Positions 26,971 through 35,547 of a DNA stretch of 64,000 bases are shown in pieces (the stretch's first letter is position 1; every line of letters starts with the position of its first letter). The position numbers and the translations under genes are program-made. The notes under the pieces were generated by a model, which made no database searches, was not told where the DNA came from, and saw only the letters and a program-made list of their open reading frames with translations. This DNA is from Lachnospiraceae bacterium (GTDB taxonomy: Bacteria > Bacillota > Clostridia > Lachnospirales > Lachnospiraceae), in the NCBI GenBank assembly GCA_022791635.1, contig JAAVZL010000013.1:51661-115660 (forward strand), in the 5' to 3' direction.

Positions 26971-27687
26971 ATGGCAAACCAACCGGTTATAATAAAAAGC
27001 AATAAATATGGCTTGATTGTGATTTTGGATCAGAAGCTTCCCTTTGAAGAGCTGAAACGGGAGGTGGCGGACAAGTTTCGCTCCTCCGCCAAATTTTTCG
27101 GCGAGGCGCAGATGGCGGTCTGTTTCCAGGGAAGGACTCTTACCCTGGAGGAGGAGATGTCCCTTGCGGATACGATTTCCGAAAGCTGCCAGATTCAGGT
27201 GGTGAGCATCATCGATGAGAATCAGGAGCTGGAGGAGAAGATGCAAAGGGCCGTGGAGCAAAAGGATACGGAGCCTGAGGATCTGATGAATCTTAAGGAT
27301 GGCCGCTTCTATAAGGGAACCCTGCGTTCCGGTCAGGTGCTGGAGTCCGAGACCAGCGTGATCATTCTGGGGGATGTGAATCCGGGAGCCAGGGTGATAT
27401 CCAAGGGCAATGTGATCGTCCTTGGCTGTCTGAAGGGCAATGTGTTTGTGGGAGCCGCAGGCAATGAGGCGGCCTTTGTGGCAGCCTTGTCCATGGATCC
27501 TATGCAGATCCGTATCGGGGATGTGATTGCCCGCTGCTCCGACGACGCCACCGGAAAGAAAAAGAAGAAAAAGGTGGCGGATACGCCGAAGATTGCCTTT
27601 GTGGAGAATGGAAATATTTATATTGAGCCCATTACAAAAGAGGTTTTAAACGAGATTCATCTTGACAGCTCGGAGGATTTGAGCTGA
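26971..27687 (+). CDS. minC: Septum-site-determining protein MinC
   Basis: 238 residues: an N-terminal domain (1-100) that antagonises FtsZ and a C-terminal beta-helix (about 110-215) with ILGDVNPGARVISKGNVIVLGCLKGNVFVGA, the classic MinC signature. The Lys-rich KKKKKK stretch before IAFVENGNIYIEPI is a short linker. It works with MinD, encoded 53 bp downstream, to block division at poles. It starts 22 bp after the PBP2 gene with GGAGAGAAG. Confidence 0.95.
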   Translation: MANQPVIIKSNKYGLIVILDQKLPFEELKREVADKFRSSAKFFGEAQMAVCFQGRTLTLEEEMSLADTISESCQIQVVSIIDENQELEEKMQRAVEQKDTEPEDLMNLKDGRFYKGTLRSGQVLESETSVIILGDVNPGARVISKGNVIVLGCLKGNVFVGAAGNEAAFVAALSMDPMQIRIGDVIARCSDDATGKKKKKKVADTPKIAFVENGNIYIEPITKEVLNEIHLDSSEDLS

Positions 27688-27739
27688 GCTGGCATGGCTT
27701 GAAGATAAGAATAATGGAAAGGTTGGAGGAAGAAATTGT

Positions 27740-28525
27740 ATGAGTGAGGTAATTGTAATTACATCCGGAAAAGGCGGCGTGGGAAAAACCACTTCTACGG
27801 CGAATATTGGGACAGGCCTTGCAAAGCTGGGCAAGAATGTGGTCATGATTGACACGGATATCGGGCTTCGAAATCTGGACGTGGTCATGGGACTGGAGAA
27901 TCGGATTGTATACAATTTGGTAGATGTGGTAGAGGGAAATTGCCGGATCAAGCAGGCGCTCATCAAGGACAAGCGCTATCCCAACCTGTCTCTCTTGCCC
28001 TCCGCTCAGACCAGAGATAAGACGGCCGTGAATCCGGAGCAGATGGTGAAGCTCATCGAGGAGCTGCGGGCGGAATTTGATTACATACTGCTGGATTGTC
28101 CGGCAGGAATTGAACAGGGCTTTAAGAACGCCATTGCCGCGGCGGATAGGGCGATTATCGTGACCACGCCGGAGGTTTCCGCTATCCGGGATGCGGATCG
28201 CATCATCGGGCTTTTGGAGGCCAATGAAATTCACAAGATCGATCTCATTGTCAACCGCCTGCGGATGGATATGGTGAAGCGGGGAGATATGATGTCCATT
28301 GAGGATGTGATTGATATCCTGGCCATTGATTTGATAGGCGCTGTTCCGGACGATGAGAGCATCGTCATCGCCACCAACCAGGGAGAGCCGCTGGCCGGTG
28401 ACTCTTCCATGGCGGGGACTGCTTATATGAATATCTGTAAGCGGATTTTGGGCGAGGAGGTTCCCCTGATGAATCTGGAGGTTAATAATGGGTTCTTTGC
28501 CAAAGTTGCAAAGCTGTTTAAATAA
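27740..28525 (+). CDS. minD: Septum-site-determining ATPase MinD
   Basis: 261 residues. The deviant Walker A ITSGKGGVGKTTSTANIG contains the intermonomer Lys, followed by MIDTDIGLRNLD and ILLDCPAGIEQGF. The C-terminal amphipathic membrane-targeting helix is FFAKVAKLFK. ATP-dependent membrane binding recruits MinC, and MinE (next gene, 19 bp on) stimulates hydrolysis. Confidence 0.97.
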   Translation: MSEVIVITSGKGGVGKTTSTANIGTGLAKLGKNVVMIDTDIGLRNLDVVMGLENRIVYNLVDVVEGNCRIKQALIKDKRYPNLSLLPSAQTRDKTAVNPEQMVKLIEELRAEFDYILLDCPAGIEQGFKNAIAAADRAIIVTTPEVSAIRDADRIIGLLEANEIHKIDLIVNRLRMDMVKRGDMMSIEDVIDILAIDLIGAVPDDESIVIATNQGEPLAGDSSMAGTAYMNICKRILGEEVPLMNLEVNNGFFAKVAKLFK

Positions 28526-28543
28526 TCAAAGGGGGAAAGAAGA

Positions 28544-28822
28544 ATGGCTTTAATGGATTTTTTCCGGAAAAAAAGCTCGGGTGATGTGGCAAAGGACCGT
28601 CTGAAGCTGCTCTTGATTTCAGATCGGGCCAACTGTTCCCCGGAGATTATGGAGCTCATCAAAAACGATATTATTAAAGTGATTTCCAAGTATATGGAGA
28701 TTGACTGCGACGGACTGGATATTCAGATTACCCAGACCGAATCCGAGGGGGAGAACGGCCGGGTGCCGGCCCTGTGCGCCAATATTCCCATCAAGGATAT
28801 GAAGCACGGCCTGGAGCGTTAA
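28544..28822 (+). CDS. minE: Cell-division topological specificity factor MinE
   Basis: 92 residues: MALMDFFRKKSSGDVAKDRLKLLLISDR contains the membrane-binding and MinD-contact helix, followed by the topological domain with QITQTESEGE. It completes a minCDE set, so this organism probably uses the oscillating Min system, not DivIVA/MinJ alone. Its stop lies 10 bases before rodA. Confidence 0.94.
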   Translation: MALMDFFRKKSSGDVAKDRLKLLLISDRANCSPEIMELIKNDIIKVISKYMEIDCDGLDIQITQTESEGENGRVPALCANIPIKDMKHGLER

Positions 28823-28832
28823 AAGGAGTATT

Positions 28833-29957
28833 ATGTTCAAACAGTATCAGCTAAGAGATTACAGATTCAGACTTGTCTTTTATGTGTACGCAATCAGCAT
28901 CATTGGGATTATGGTAATCGGAAGCGCACTGAAATCCGTTCAGAGCTCTCAGATCAAGGGACTTATTCTGGGAACCGTTGCCATGGTGGTGCTTTCCCTG
29001 ATGGATTATATCTGGGTTTTGAAGTTTTACTGGCTGATCTATGTGTTTAATCTTGCTTTGCTTGCCATGGTCAAGATTCCCTTTTTGGGAATCGAGCCCT
29101 TTGGAAAAGAGGTAAACGGAGCTACCAGGTGGCTCAACATCGGCGGATTTCAGTTTCAGCCCTCGGAGCTTTCCAAGCTTCTTCTGATTCTGTTCTTTGC
29201 AAGGTTTTTTGAAAAGTATCGGGAGCAGTTAAATACCTGGAAAATTCTGCCTCTGACGGCAGTGCTGTTTGGAATTCCGGCTCTGTTTATTGTGGAACAG
29301 CCGGATCTTTCCACTACCATTTCCATTACGGTGATCTTTCTGATTCTGATTTTTATTGCCGGCTTAAGCTACAAGCTCATCGGAGGAGCTCTTGCGGTGG
29401 CAATCCCCTCTGCCATTGTGTTTATCAGTCTCATTCTCCAGCCGGATCAGAAGATTTTGAAGGATTATGCCTTTCGGCGGATTATGGCCTGGCTGGATCC
29501 TGCCAAGTATGCGGATGACGCTTATCAGCAGCTGAATTCCATCATGGCCATCGGCTCCGGGCAGCTGGCAGGAAAGGGGCTTAACAACAATTCCGTATCC
29601 TCCGTGAAGAACGGAAGCTTTATTGCGGAGCCCCAGACAGACTTTATTTTTGCAGTGGCCGGGGAGGAGCTTGGATTTATCGGTTGTGCAACAATTATTT
29701 TACTATTGGCTTTAATTGTGATAGAATGTATTTGGATAGGAAAACGTTCCAGAGAATTTTCCGGAACCCTGATCTGCTGTGGGGTGGCAGGCTATATCGG
29801 GTTTCAGAGCTTTGTCAATATCTGTGTGGCTACGGGAATTATGCCCAATACCGGTATTCCTCTGCCCTTTGTCAGTTATGGCATGACGTCTCTGGTCACC
29901 TTGTTTTTGGCAATAGGTTTTGTTTTAAATGTTGGCTTACAGCCAAAAAAATACTAA
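28833..29957 (+). CDS. rodA: SEDS peptidoglycan glycosyltransferase RodA
   Basis: 374 residues and about ten membrane helices. Family motifs are GATRWLNIGGFQFQPSELSKL and NTGIPLPFVSYGMTSLV. It polymerises lipid II during elongation in partnership with PBP2, encoded in the same operon. FtsW and SpoVE are the alternatives, but the neighbours (mre, pbp2, min) favour RodA. The ribosome binding site is AAAAGGAG. Confidence 0.93.
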   Translation: MFKQYQLRDYRFRLVFYVYAISIIGIMVIGSALKSVQSSQIKGLILGTVAMVVLSLMDYIWVLKFYWLIYVFNLALLAMVKIPFLGIEPFGKEVNGATRWLNIGGFQFQPSELSKLLLILFFARFFEKYREQLNTWKILPLTAVLFGIPALFIVEQPDLSTTISITVIFLILIFIAGLSYKLIGGALAVAIPSAIVFISLILQPDQKILKDYAFRRIMAWLDPAKYADDAYQQLNSIMAIGSGQLAGKGLNNNSVSSVKNGSFIAEPQTDFIFAVAGEELGFIGCATIILLLALIVIECIWIGKRSREFSGTLICCGVAGYIGFQSFVNICVATGIMPNTGIPLPFVSYGMTSLVTLFLAIGFVLNVGLQPKKY

Positions 29958-29972
29958 TTTGGGGGTGTTCGC

Positions 29973-30368
29973 ATGAACATTGGATTGATTGCACATGATG
30001 CAAAAAAGAAATTGATGCAGAATTTCTGCATTGCGTACAGAGGAATTTTATGTAAACATAATCTGTACGCCACCGGAACTACCGGAAGACTCATTGTGGA
30101 GGTGACGAATCTGAGCGTGCACAAGTACCTTGCAGGCCATCTTGGGGGAGAGCAGCAGCTTGCGGCACAGATTGAGCACAATCAGATTGACCTTTTGATT
30201 TTCCTGCGGGATCCGTCGGAGCCAAAGAAGCATGAGCCGGACGTAAACAACGTCATACGCCTCTGTGATACCTACAATATTCCCATGGCTACCAACCTGG
30301 CCACGGCGGAATTGCTGATTAAGGCCCTGGATCGCGGCGACTTGGAATGGCGGGAGCTTTACACGTAA
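29973..30368 (+). CDS. mgsA: Methylglyoxal synthase
   Basis: Converts dihydroxyacetone phosphate to methylglyoxal and phosphate, a bypass of lower glycolysis used under phosphate limitation or sugar overload. The 131 residues include IGLIAHDAKKK, the phosphate-binding ATGTTGRLI and FLRDP with a catalytic Asp, plus the HEPDVNNVIRLCD segment. Placement after rodA is usual in Clostridia. It may matter here because rhamnose catabolism also yields dihydroxyacetone phosphate (inference). Confidence 0.96.
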   Translation: MNIGLIAHDAKKKLMQNFCIAYRGILCKHNLYATGTTGRLIVEVTNLSVHKYLAGHLGGEQQLAAQIEHNQIDLLIFLRDPSEPKKHEPDVNNVIRLCDTYNIPMATNLATAELLIKALDRGDLEWRELYT

Positions 30369-30384
30369 GTGTCCCAAATATAGG

Positions 30385-30413
30385 TTGTCTTTTTTACAGC
30401 GATAGACTATAAT
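30385..30413 (+). promoter_or_regulatory. Strong sigma-A promoter
   Basis: TTGTCT (30385-30390), a 17-base spacer and a perfect TATAAT (30408-30413). It drives the P-loop gene at 30450, which has a strong CAAGGAGG ribosome binding site. Confidence 0.8.
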
Positions 30414-30449
30414 AGGACTATATAGAAAGAACCCAAGGAGGACAAGGCT

Positions 30450-30869
30450 ATGGTACAGTTAATCATCGGAAATAAGGGAGATGGAAAGACAAAGCATTTA
30501 CTGGATAGAGTGAATAGTCAGATTAAAACAGCATCAGGAAATATCGTATATTTGGACAAGAACACCAAGCATATGCACGAGTTGAACAACAAGGTTCGCC
30601 TGATCAACGTGAAGGACTATCCCTTAAAGAACAGCGATGAATTCATCGGCTTTATCTGCGGAATCATCTCCCAGGATTACGATCTGGAGCAGGTGTATCT
30701 GGACAGCTTTTTGAAGATCGCCTACTTAGAGCACAAGGATTTAACCGATGCCCTGACACAGCTCAACCAGATCAGTGAGCAGTTCAAGGTGGATTTCTGC
30801 ATCAGCATTTCCGTAGAAGAAAAGGATTTACCGGATTTTGCAAAGGAGCAGGTTCTCATTTCCTGTTAG
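30450..30869 (+). CDS. Small P-loop protein of unknown function
   Basis: 139 residues. The N-terminus MVQLIIGNKGDGKTKHLLD is a Walker A-like loop (GNKGDGKTK). DYDLEQVYLDSFLKIAY may be the Walker B region, and the C-terminal CISISVEEKDLPDFAK is family-like. I recognise no named family. It is monocistronic with its own strong promoter and terminator, which suggests an abundant protein. Confidence 0.72.
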   Translation: MVQLIIGNKGDGKTKHLLDRVNSQIKTASGNIVYLDKNTKHMHELNNKVRLINVKDYPLKNSDEFIGFICGIISQDYDLEQVYLDSFLKIAYLEHKDLTDALTQLNQISEQFKVDFCISISVEEKDLPDFAKEQVLISC

Positions 30870-30888
30870 GATACGGTACATAAGAGGA

Positions 30889-30920
30889 GGGGCTGTCTAT
30901 TTACGGCAGCCCCGTATTTT
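30889..30920 (+). terminator. Intrinsic terminator after the P-loop gene
   Basis: GGGGCTG (30889-30895) and CAGCCCC (30907-30913) form a GC stem with an 11-base loop, followed by GTATTTT. Confidence 0.75.
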
Positions 30921-30940
30921 CATATTAAGGAGTTGGATTT

Positions 30941-32407
30941 GTGGCGGATTCCAGGAAAAAGAATAAGAAGATTATCAAGTACCGGCGCCCTATGAACATC
31001 GGCGTTGTATTTTTTGGGTTTATCGCAGTCTATCTTATTGTCTGTGTTTATCTGTTTTTTACATCCACCCATATATCCGGCTACGAGGTGATGGCGGGCA
31101 ATCTTGCCACAGATTATCATTATACGGGAATTGCCCTTCGAGCGGAGCAGGTGTTTCAGTCGGAAAAGCCCGGATATATCAGCTACTATGCCAGAGAGGG
31201 AGAAAAGGTTTCCGTGAATTCTGCGGTATATACGGTGGATGAGAGCGGCCGGATGGCACAGGCCTTAAAGGAAAGCGCCGGAGAGCTGAGCTTAAGCGAG
31301 GAGGATTACGCGCAGCTGCGAAGCGAGATCACCACCTATATGAGCAATGCCTCGGATATGAATTTTGCCCAGGTGTATGATTTTAAGACGGGCATCGACG
31401 CTTCCATTTTGGATCTCATGAATCAAAATATGATTGCAGAGCTGGACAGCGCTGCGGCGAGTGAGGGAGGCGTATTCAACCGCTACAACGCCGCCACAGC
31501 CGGTGTGGTGGAATACTACGTGGACGGCTTTGAGAACGCCACCTTAGAATCCTTAAGCAGCGCCTGGTTTGATCAGGAGGCCTATGAGCGGACGAATCTT
31601 CGCACGGAGGAACTGGTGGGACAGGGAGAGCCGGTCTATAAGCTTATTACGGAGGAGCTGTGGAAGATCGTGTTCCCTCTGGATGAGGAGATGGAAACCT
31701 ATCTTTTGGATAAGATCCGGGAGAACCAGAGGACGGGAGAGGACGGCTCCATCATTCAGAACACCACTTACATTCAGATTCGAATGGATAAGGACAAGGA
31801 GGAGCTGTGGCCTTCCGTGACGGTGGAGTACCGGGAGGGCAAGGCCTACGGCGTTCTGGACTTTGTGAATTCCATGATCCGCTATGCGGACGAGCGTTTT
31901 TTAAGCTTCGAGGTGCTTCGGGACGAGACTACGGGGCTTAAGATTCCCAAGACGGCTGTGACGGAGAAGGAGTTTTTTGTCATTGACAAGGCTTATATTA
32001 CCACCTCCGGTTCTGACAGCAATATGGGCTTTATGAAGCAGACGGTGGGAGAGGACGGCAGCAGCCAGGCGGAGTTTGTGAACAGCACCATCTACTATCA
32101 GGATGAAGAGTACGCCTATGTGGATCCCAGGGAGGAGAATTTCAGTACCTCAAAAAAGCTGCTGGATAATGGGGATCTGCTGATTCGGACGGATTCCGCG
32201 GAGGTTTATCAGGTGGGGCAGACTGCTAAGCTTAGAGGGGTTTACAATATTAACAAGGGCTATACGGTATTCCGGCAGATTCAGATTCTTTATGAGAATG
32301 AGGAATATTGCATCGTAAAGGAGGGCACAAGCTATGGGCTGTCGGTGTATGACCATATTGTGCTGAATGCAGATACGGTGAATGAGGATGAAGTGATTTA
32401 TGATTAG
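30941..32407 (+). CDS. HlyD-like membrane-anchored protein
   Basis: 488 residues starting at GTG 30941 after AAGGAG. A basic N-terminus (RKKNKKIIKYRRP), one membrane helix (IGVVFFGFIAVYLIVCVYLFF), then an external part with a biotinyl-lipoyl-like/HlyD region (GYISYYAREGEKVSVNSAVYTVDES) and a long body. It lacks the long coiled coil of true export adaptors, and no ABC partner is adjacent. Proteins of this kind occupy the position before ylmE-sepF in many Clostridia, so a division-related role is possible but unproven. Confidence 0.78.
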   Translation: MADSRKKNKKIIKYRRPMNIGVVFFGFIAVYLIVCVYLFFTSTHISGYEVMAGNLATDYHYTGIALRAEQVFQSEKPGYISYYAREGEKVSVNSAVYTVDESGRMAQALKESAGELSLSEEDYAQLRSEITTYMSNASDMNFAQVYDFKTGIDASILDLMNQNMIAELDSAAASEGGVFNRYNAATAGVVEYYVDGFENATLESLSSAWFDQEAYERTNLRTEELVGQGEPVYKLITEELWKIVFPLDEEMETYLLDKIRENQRTGEDGSIIQNTTYIQIRMDKDKEELWPSVTVEYREGKAYGVLDFVNSMIRYADERFLSFEVLRDETTGLKIPKTAVTEKEFFVIDKAYITTSGSDSNMGFMKQTVGEDGSSQAEFVNSTIYYQDEEYAYVDPREENFSTSKKLLDNGDLLIRTDSAEVYQVGQTAKLRGVYNINKGYTVFRQIQILYENEEYCIVKEGTSYGLSVYDHIVLNADTVNEDEVIYD

Positions 32408-32422
32408 ACGGGGAGTGAGGAT

Positions 32423-33106
32423 ATGGTAGTTGAGAATCTGGCAGAGGTGGAGAGGAACATTTGTGCAGCTTGTGAGCGGGCGGGGCGGAGACGGGAAGAG
32501 GTTACGCTGATTGCAGTGAGCAAGACAAAGCCGGTTTCAATGATTGAGGAGCTTCTTCCGGGAGGGACCCGGGATTTTGGCGAGAATAAGGTGCAGGAGC
32601 TTTGTGAGAAATACGAGCAGCTTCCGAAGGAGATTCGCTGGCACCTTATCGGGCATCTGCAGCGAAACAAGGTGAAGTATGTGGTGGATAAGGCCTGTCT
32701 GATTCACTCGGTGGATTCTCTGCGGCTGGCCCAGGCCATCAGTGAGGAAGGGAAAAAGCGGGGGCTTACCGTGCCGGTGCTTATAGAGGTCAATGTGGCA
32801 GGCGAGGAAAGTAAGTTCGGCGTCGCGCCGGAGGAGACGGAAGGGCTTATCCGGGAAATTGCAAAGCTTCCGGCGATTTCCGTGAAGGGCTTGATGACAA
32901 TCGCGCCTTTTGTAGAGGATCCGGAGGAAAATCGTTCACATTTTGCCAAATTGAAGAAATTAAATGTTGACATAAAAAGGAAAAGCATTGATAATGTATC
33001 TATGAATGTCTTGTCCATGGGCATGACAGGAGACTATGAGGTCGCGATTGAGGAAGGCGCTACCATGGTCCGCGTTGGTACGGGGATTTTTGGGGAGCGC
33101 AATTAG
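32423..33106 (+). CDS. ylmE: YggS/YlmE-family PLP homeostasis protein
   Basis: 227 residues of an alanine-racemase-like TIM barrel without the second domain. The PLP Lys is in LIAVSKTKPV. DFGENKVQEL, WHLIGHLQRNKVKYV and LSMGMTGDYEVAI are the family blocks. It buffers intracellular pyridoxal phosphate. It stands directly before sepF, as in Bacillus and Streptococcus division clusters. Confidence 0.95.
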   Translation: MVVENLAEVERNICAACERAGRRREEVTLIAVSKTKPVSMIEELLPGGTRDFGENKVQELCEKYEQLPKEIRWHLIGHLQRNKVKYVVDKACLIHSVDSLRLAQAISEEGKKRGLTVPVLIEVNVAGEESKFGVAPEETEGLIREIAKLPAISVKGLMTIAPFVEDPEENRSHFAKLKKLNVDIKRKSIDNVSMNVLSMGMTGDYEVAIEEGATMVRVGTGIFGERN

Positions 33107-33127
33107 AGTTGGATTGGAGACAGTAAA

Positions 33128-33655
33128 ATGAGTGTAATCGATAAATTCCTGGACGTCATGAAGCTGGGCGGGGATGACGACTACGATGATTATGACGACT
33201 ATGATGATTTCGATGATGACTACGAGGATGAAAAGCCGGAAAGAAAGAATCCTTTTCGACGGAAGAAGGAAGAGGACTACGATGACTATGAGGAGGAGGA
33301 ATCTTCCAGGGAACGTACCAAGGTGACCCCCATTCGTCAGACTTCGAGAAAGCAGGGGAAGAGCAGTATGGAAGTATGTGTGATTAAGCCCACGAGCTTT
33401 GATGATTCCAGAGAGATCGGTGAGACGCTTCTCAGCAACCGCACCGTGGTATTGAATTTTGAGGGACTGGATGTGGATGTGGCACAGAGGATCATTGACT
33501 TTACATCGGGCTCCTGTTTTGCCATCGGCGGGAATCTGCAGAAGGTTTCCGGAAGCATTTTCCTGGCAACTCCCAGAAATGTGGATATTTCCGGGGATTT
33601 GCAGGATATTATCAGCGGCTCCATTGAGATTCCTTCCGTATACGGGAAGTTCTAG
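33128..33655 (+). CDS. sepF: Cell-division protein SepF
   Basis: 175 residues. The N-terminal amphipathic membrane anchor is SVIDKFLDVMKL. Residues ~16-60 are almost purely acidic and aromatic (repeats of DDYDDYDD), and the C-terminal domain (about 85-170) has VVLNFEGLDVDVAQRIIDFTSG. It binds and bundles FtsZ and ties it to the membrane. The Asp/Tyr tract is longer and more regular than the linker of the B. subtilis protein. ylmH starts three bases after the stop. Confidence 0.95.
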   Translation: MSVIDKFLDVMKLGGDDDYDDYDDYDDFDDDYEDEKPERKNPFRRKKEEDYDDYEEEESSRERTKVTPIRQTSRKQGKSSMEVCVIKPTSFDDSREIGETLLSNRTVVLNFEGLDVDVAQRIIDFTSGSCFAIGGNLQKVSGSIFLATPRNVDISGDLQDIISGSIEIPSVYGKF

Positions 33656-33658
33656 GTT

Positions 33659-34414
33659 ATGACACGGGAAGAGCAGCAGCTTGAGAAGCGCCTTGCGGAT
33701 TTGGCGAATACGGCGTATCAGCGGGGAATCGTGACCTATTCTGATTTTTTGAATTTGAATGAACAGCATATTTTTCACAGTATCCGGCCAAAGCTTTCCT
33801 TTGTGAAGACGGAGAGCTTTGGAGGCTACGAAGCAGCGGAGCGTCAGATGGCAGCCTTTGTTCCTGATGCTCCCATGTTTTGTCCGGAATATCCCATTGT
33901 CTGTGTGAGAATCGAGCCTCTGCAAAAGAAGTTTGCGGAGAGCTTAAGCCACAGAGATTATCTGGGAGCTCTTTTGAATCTGGGGCTTGACCGGTCCAGG
34001 ACGGGAGATATTCTGGTGGAGGAACAGGAAGCCTTTTTGTTCTGCCAGGAGAGGATAGCGGATTTTATCTGCGAGAACCTCACCCGGGTTCGCCATACCT
34101 CTGTGATGGCAAAGAGGGTGGAGCGGGAGGGCTTTTCCTATGAGCCAAGAGTAGAGGAAAGGACGGGGACGGTGGCTTCTGTCCGTCTGGACAGCTTACT
34201 TTCCCTGGCTTTTGGGGCCTCCCGGAGCAGTCTGGCCGGACAGATCGAGGGCGGGAAGGTCTTCGTCAACGGACGGCTGGTGACTTCGGAAAGCTGCAGG
34301 CTGAAAGAGGGCGATCTCATTTCCGTGCGGGGGATGGGGCGTTTTCGCCTTCAGGAAATTGGCGGACAGTCCAAAAAGGGAAGAAGTTATGTGACTCTTT
34401 GCAAATATATTTGA
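33659..34414 (+). CDS. ylmH: YlmH-type RNA-binding S4-domain protein
   Basis: 251 residues: an N-terminal domain (YSDFLNLNEQHIFHSI) and a C-terminal S4 fold (RLDSLLSLAFGASRSSLAGQIEGGKVFVNGRLV). YlmH is known to bind ribosomal components and was recently linked to stalled-ribosome quality control, and it lies in the dcw-adjacent ylm cluster. In many Firmicutes divIVA follows; here it is replaced by aroB. Confidence 0.92.
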   Translation: MTREEQQLEKRLADLANTAYQRGIVTYSDFLNLNEQHIFHSIRPKLSFVKTESFGGYEAAERQMAAFVPDAPMFCPEYPIVCVRIEPLQKKFAESLSHRDYLGALLNLGLDRSRTGDILVEEQEAFLFCQERIADFICENLTRVRHTSVMAKRVEREGFSYEPRVEERTGTVASVRLDSLLSLAFGASRSSLAGQIEGGKVFVNGRLVTSESCRLKEGDLISVRGMGRFRLQEIGGQSKKGRSYVTLCKYI

Positions 34415-34426
34415 GGATGGATCAGT

Positions 34427-35545
34427 ATGGAAGAGAGAAAGAGAGTGGTTTTGCCGGTACAGCGGGATGGAAAGCCCTGCTATTCTATTGTTGTTGAGGA
34501 GAGCTTTGAGGGACTTGCGGCGGAGCTTGCGGCGCTGGAGGTCTCGGAGCGTAAGATTTGTATTGTGACAGACAGCCAGGTGGGGCCCTTGTATGCGGAC
34601 CTGGTGGAGCAGGAGCTCTTAAAGGCTTGCAAGAGGGTGATCTGCTATACCATAGAAGCCGGAGAGGAACATAAAACCCTGGATACGGTGCGGAGGCTCT
34701 ATGAGCGGCTGATAAGAGAGCATTTTGACCGAAAGGACCTTTTGGTGGCTTTGGGCGGCGGCGTAGTGGGGGATCTGACGGGATTTACGGCCGCAACTTA
34801 CCTTAGGGGAATCCGCTTTGTTCAGCTTCCCACCACACTTTTGGCTCAGGTGGACAGCAGTATCGGTGGCAAAACCGGGGTGGATTTTGACAGCTATAAA
34901 AATATGGTGGGAGCCTTTCATATGCCCAGCCTGGTGTATATGAATCTCTCTGCCTTAAAGACGCTTCCGGAGCGCCAGTTTGCCTCCGGGATGGCCGAGA
35001 TCTTAAAGCATGGGTTGATTCGGGATCAGGCATACTATGAATGGCTTCTTCAAAATGAGGTCCGGATTCGCCGCAGGGAGTATGAGGCTTTGCTCTTCAT
35101 GATTACGGAAAGCTGTAAAATCAAGCGCTCTGTGGTGGAGGCGGATCCTACGGAGCAGGGGGAGCGTGCGCTTTTGAACTTCGGGCATACTATTGGTCAT
35201 GCGGTGGAGAAGCTAAAGGATTTTCGGCTGCTTCATGGGGAGTGTGTGGCTATGGGGATCATGGCGGCAGGCTTTCTCTCTGTTCAGAGGGGGCTTCTGA
35301 AAAGGGAGGAGCTACAAGAGATCGAGAGGGGACTTAAGGTGTTTTCGCTTCCGACTGCCGCGGACGGTCTTGAGGCCGGGCAGGTGGTGGAGACTACGCG
35401 CTCGGATAAGAAGATGGAGGCGGGAAGCATTAAGTTTGTTCTGCTTCGGGGCATCGGGGAGGCTTTTGTGGACCGGACGGTCACGGAGGAGGAGCTTTTG
35501 CGTGCCAGCTCCTATCTATTGGGAAAGGACATCAAAGGATTTTAG
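34427..35545 (+). CDS. aroB: 3-dehydroquinate synthase
   Basis: Second step of the shikimate pathway: DAHP to 3-dehydroquinate, NAD- and divalent-metal-dependent. 372 residues with LVALGGGVVGDLTGFTAATYLRG, LPTTLLAQVDSSIGGKTGVD, HGLIRD and the metal His segments LNFGHTIGHAVE and RLLHGECVAMG. The other shikimate genes are not in the window, so aroB is isolated inside a division/lipoprotein cluster. Confidence 0.96.
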   Translation: MEERKRVVLPVQRDGKPCYSIVVEESFEGLAAELAALEVSERKICIVTDSQVGPLYADLVEQELLKACKRVICYTIEAGEEHKTLDTVRRLYERLIREHFDRKDLLVALGGGVVGDLTGFTAATYLRGIRFVQLPTTLLAQVDSSIGGKTGVDFDSYKNMVGAFHMPSLVYMNLSALKTLPERQFASGMAEILKHGLIRDQAYYEWLLQNEVRIRRREYEALLFMITESCKIKRSVVEADPTEQGERALLNFGHTIGHAVEKLKDFRLLHGECVAMGIMAAGFLSVQRGLLKREELQEIERGLKVFSLPTAADGLEAGQVVETTRSDKKMEAGSIKFVLLRGIGEAFVDRTVTEEELLRASSYLLGKDIKGF

Positions 35546-35547
35546 AA

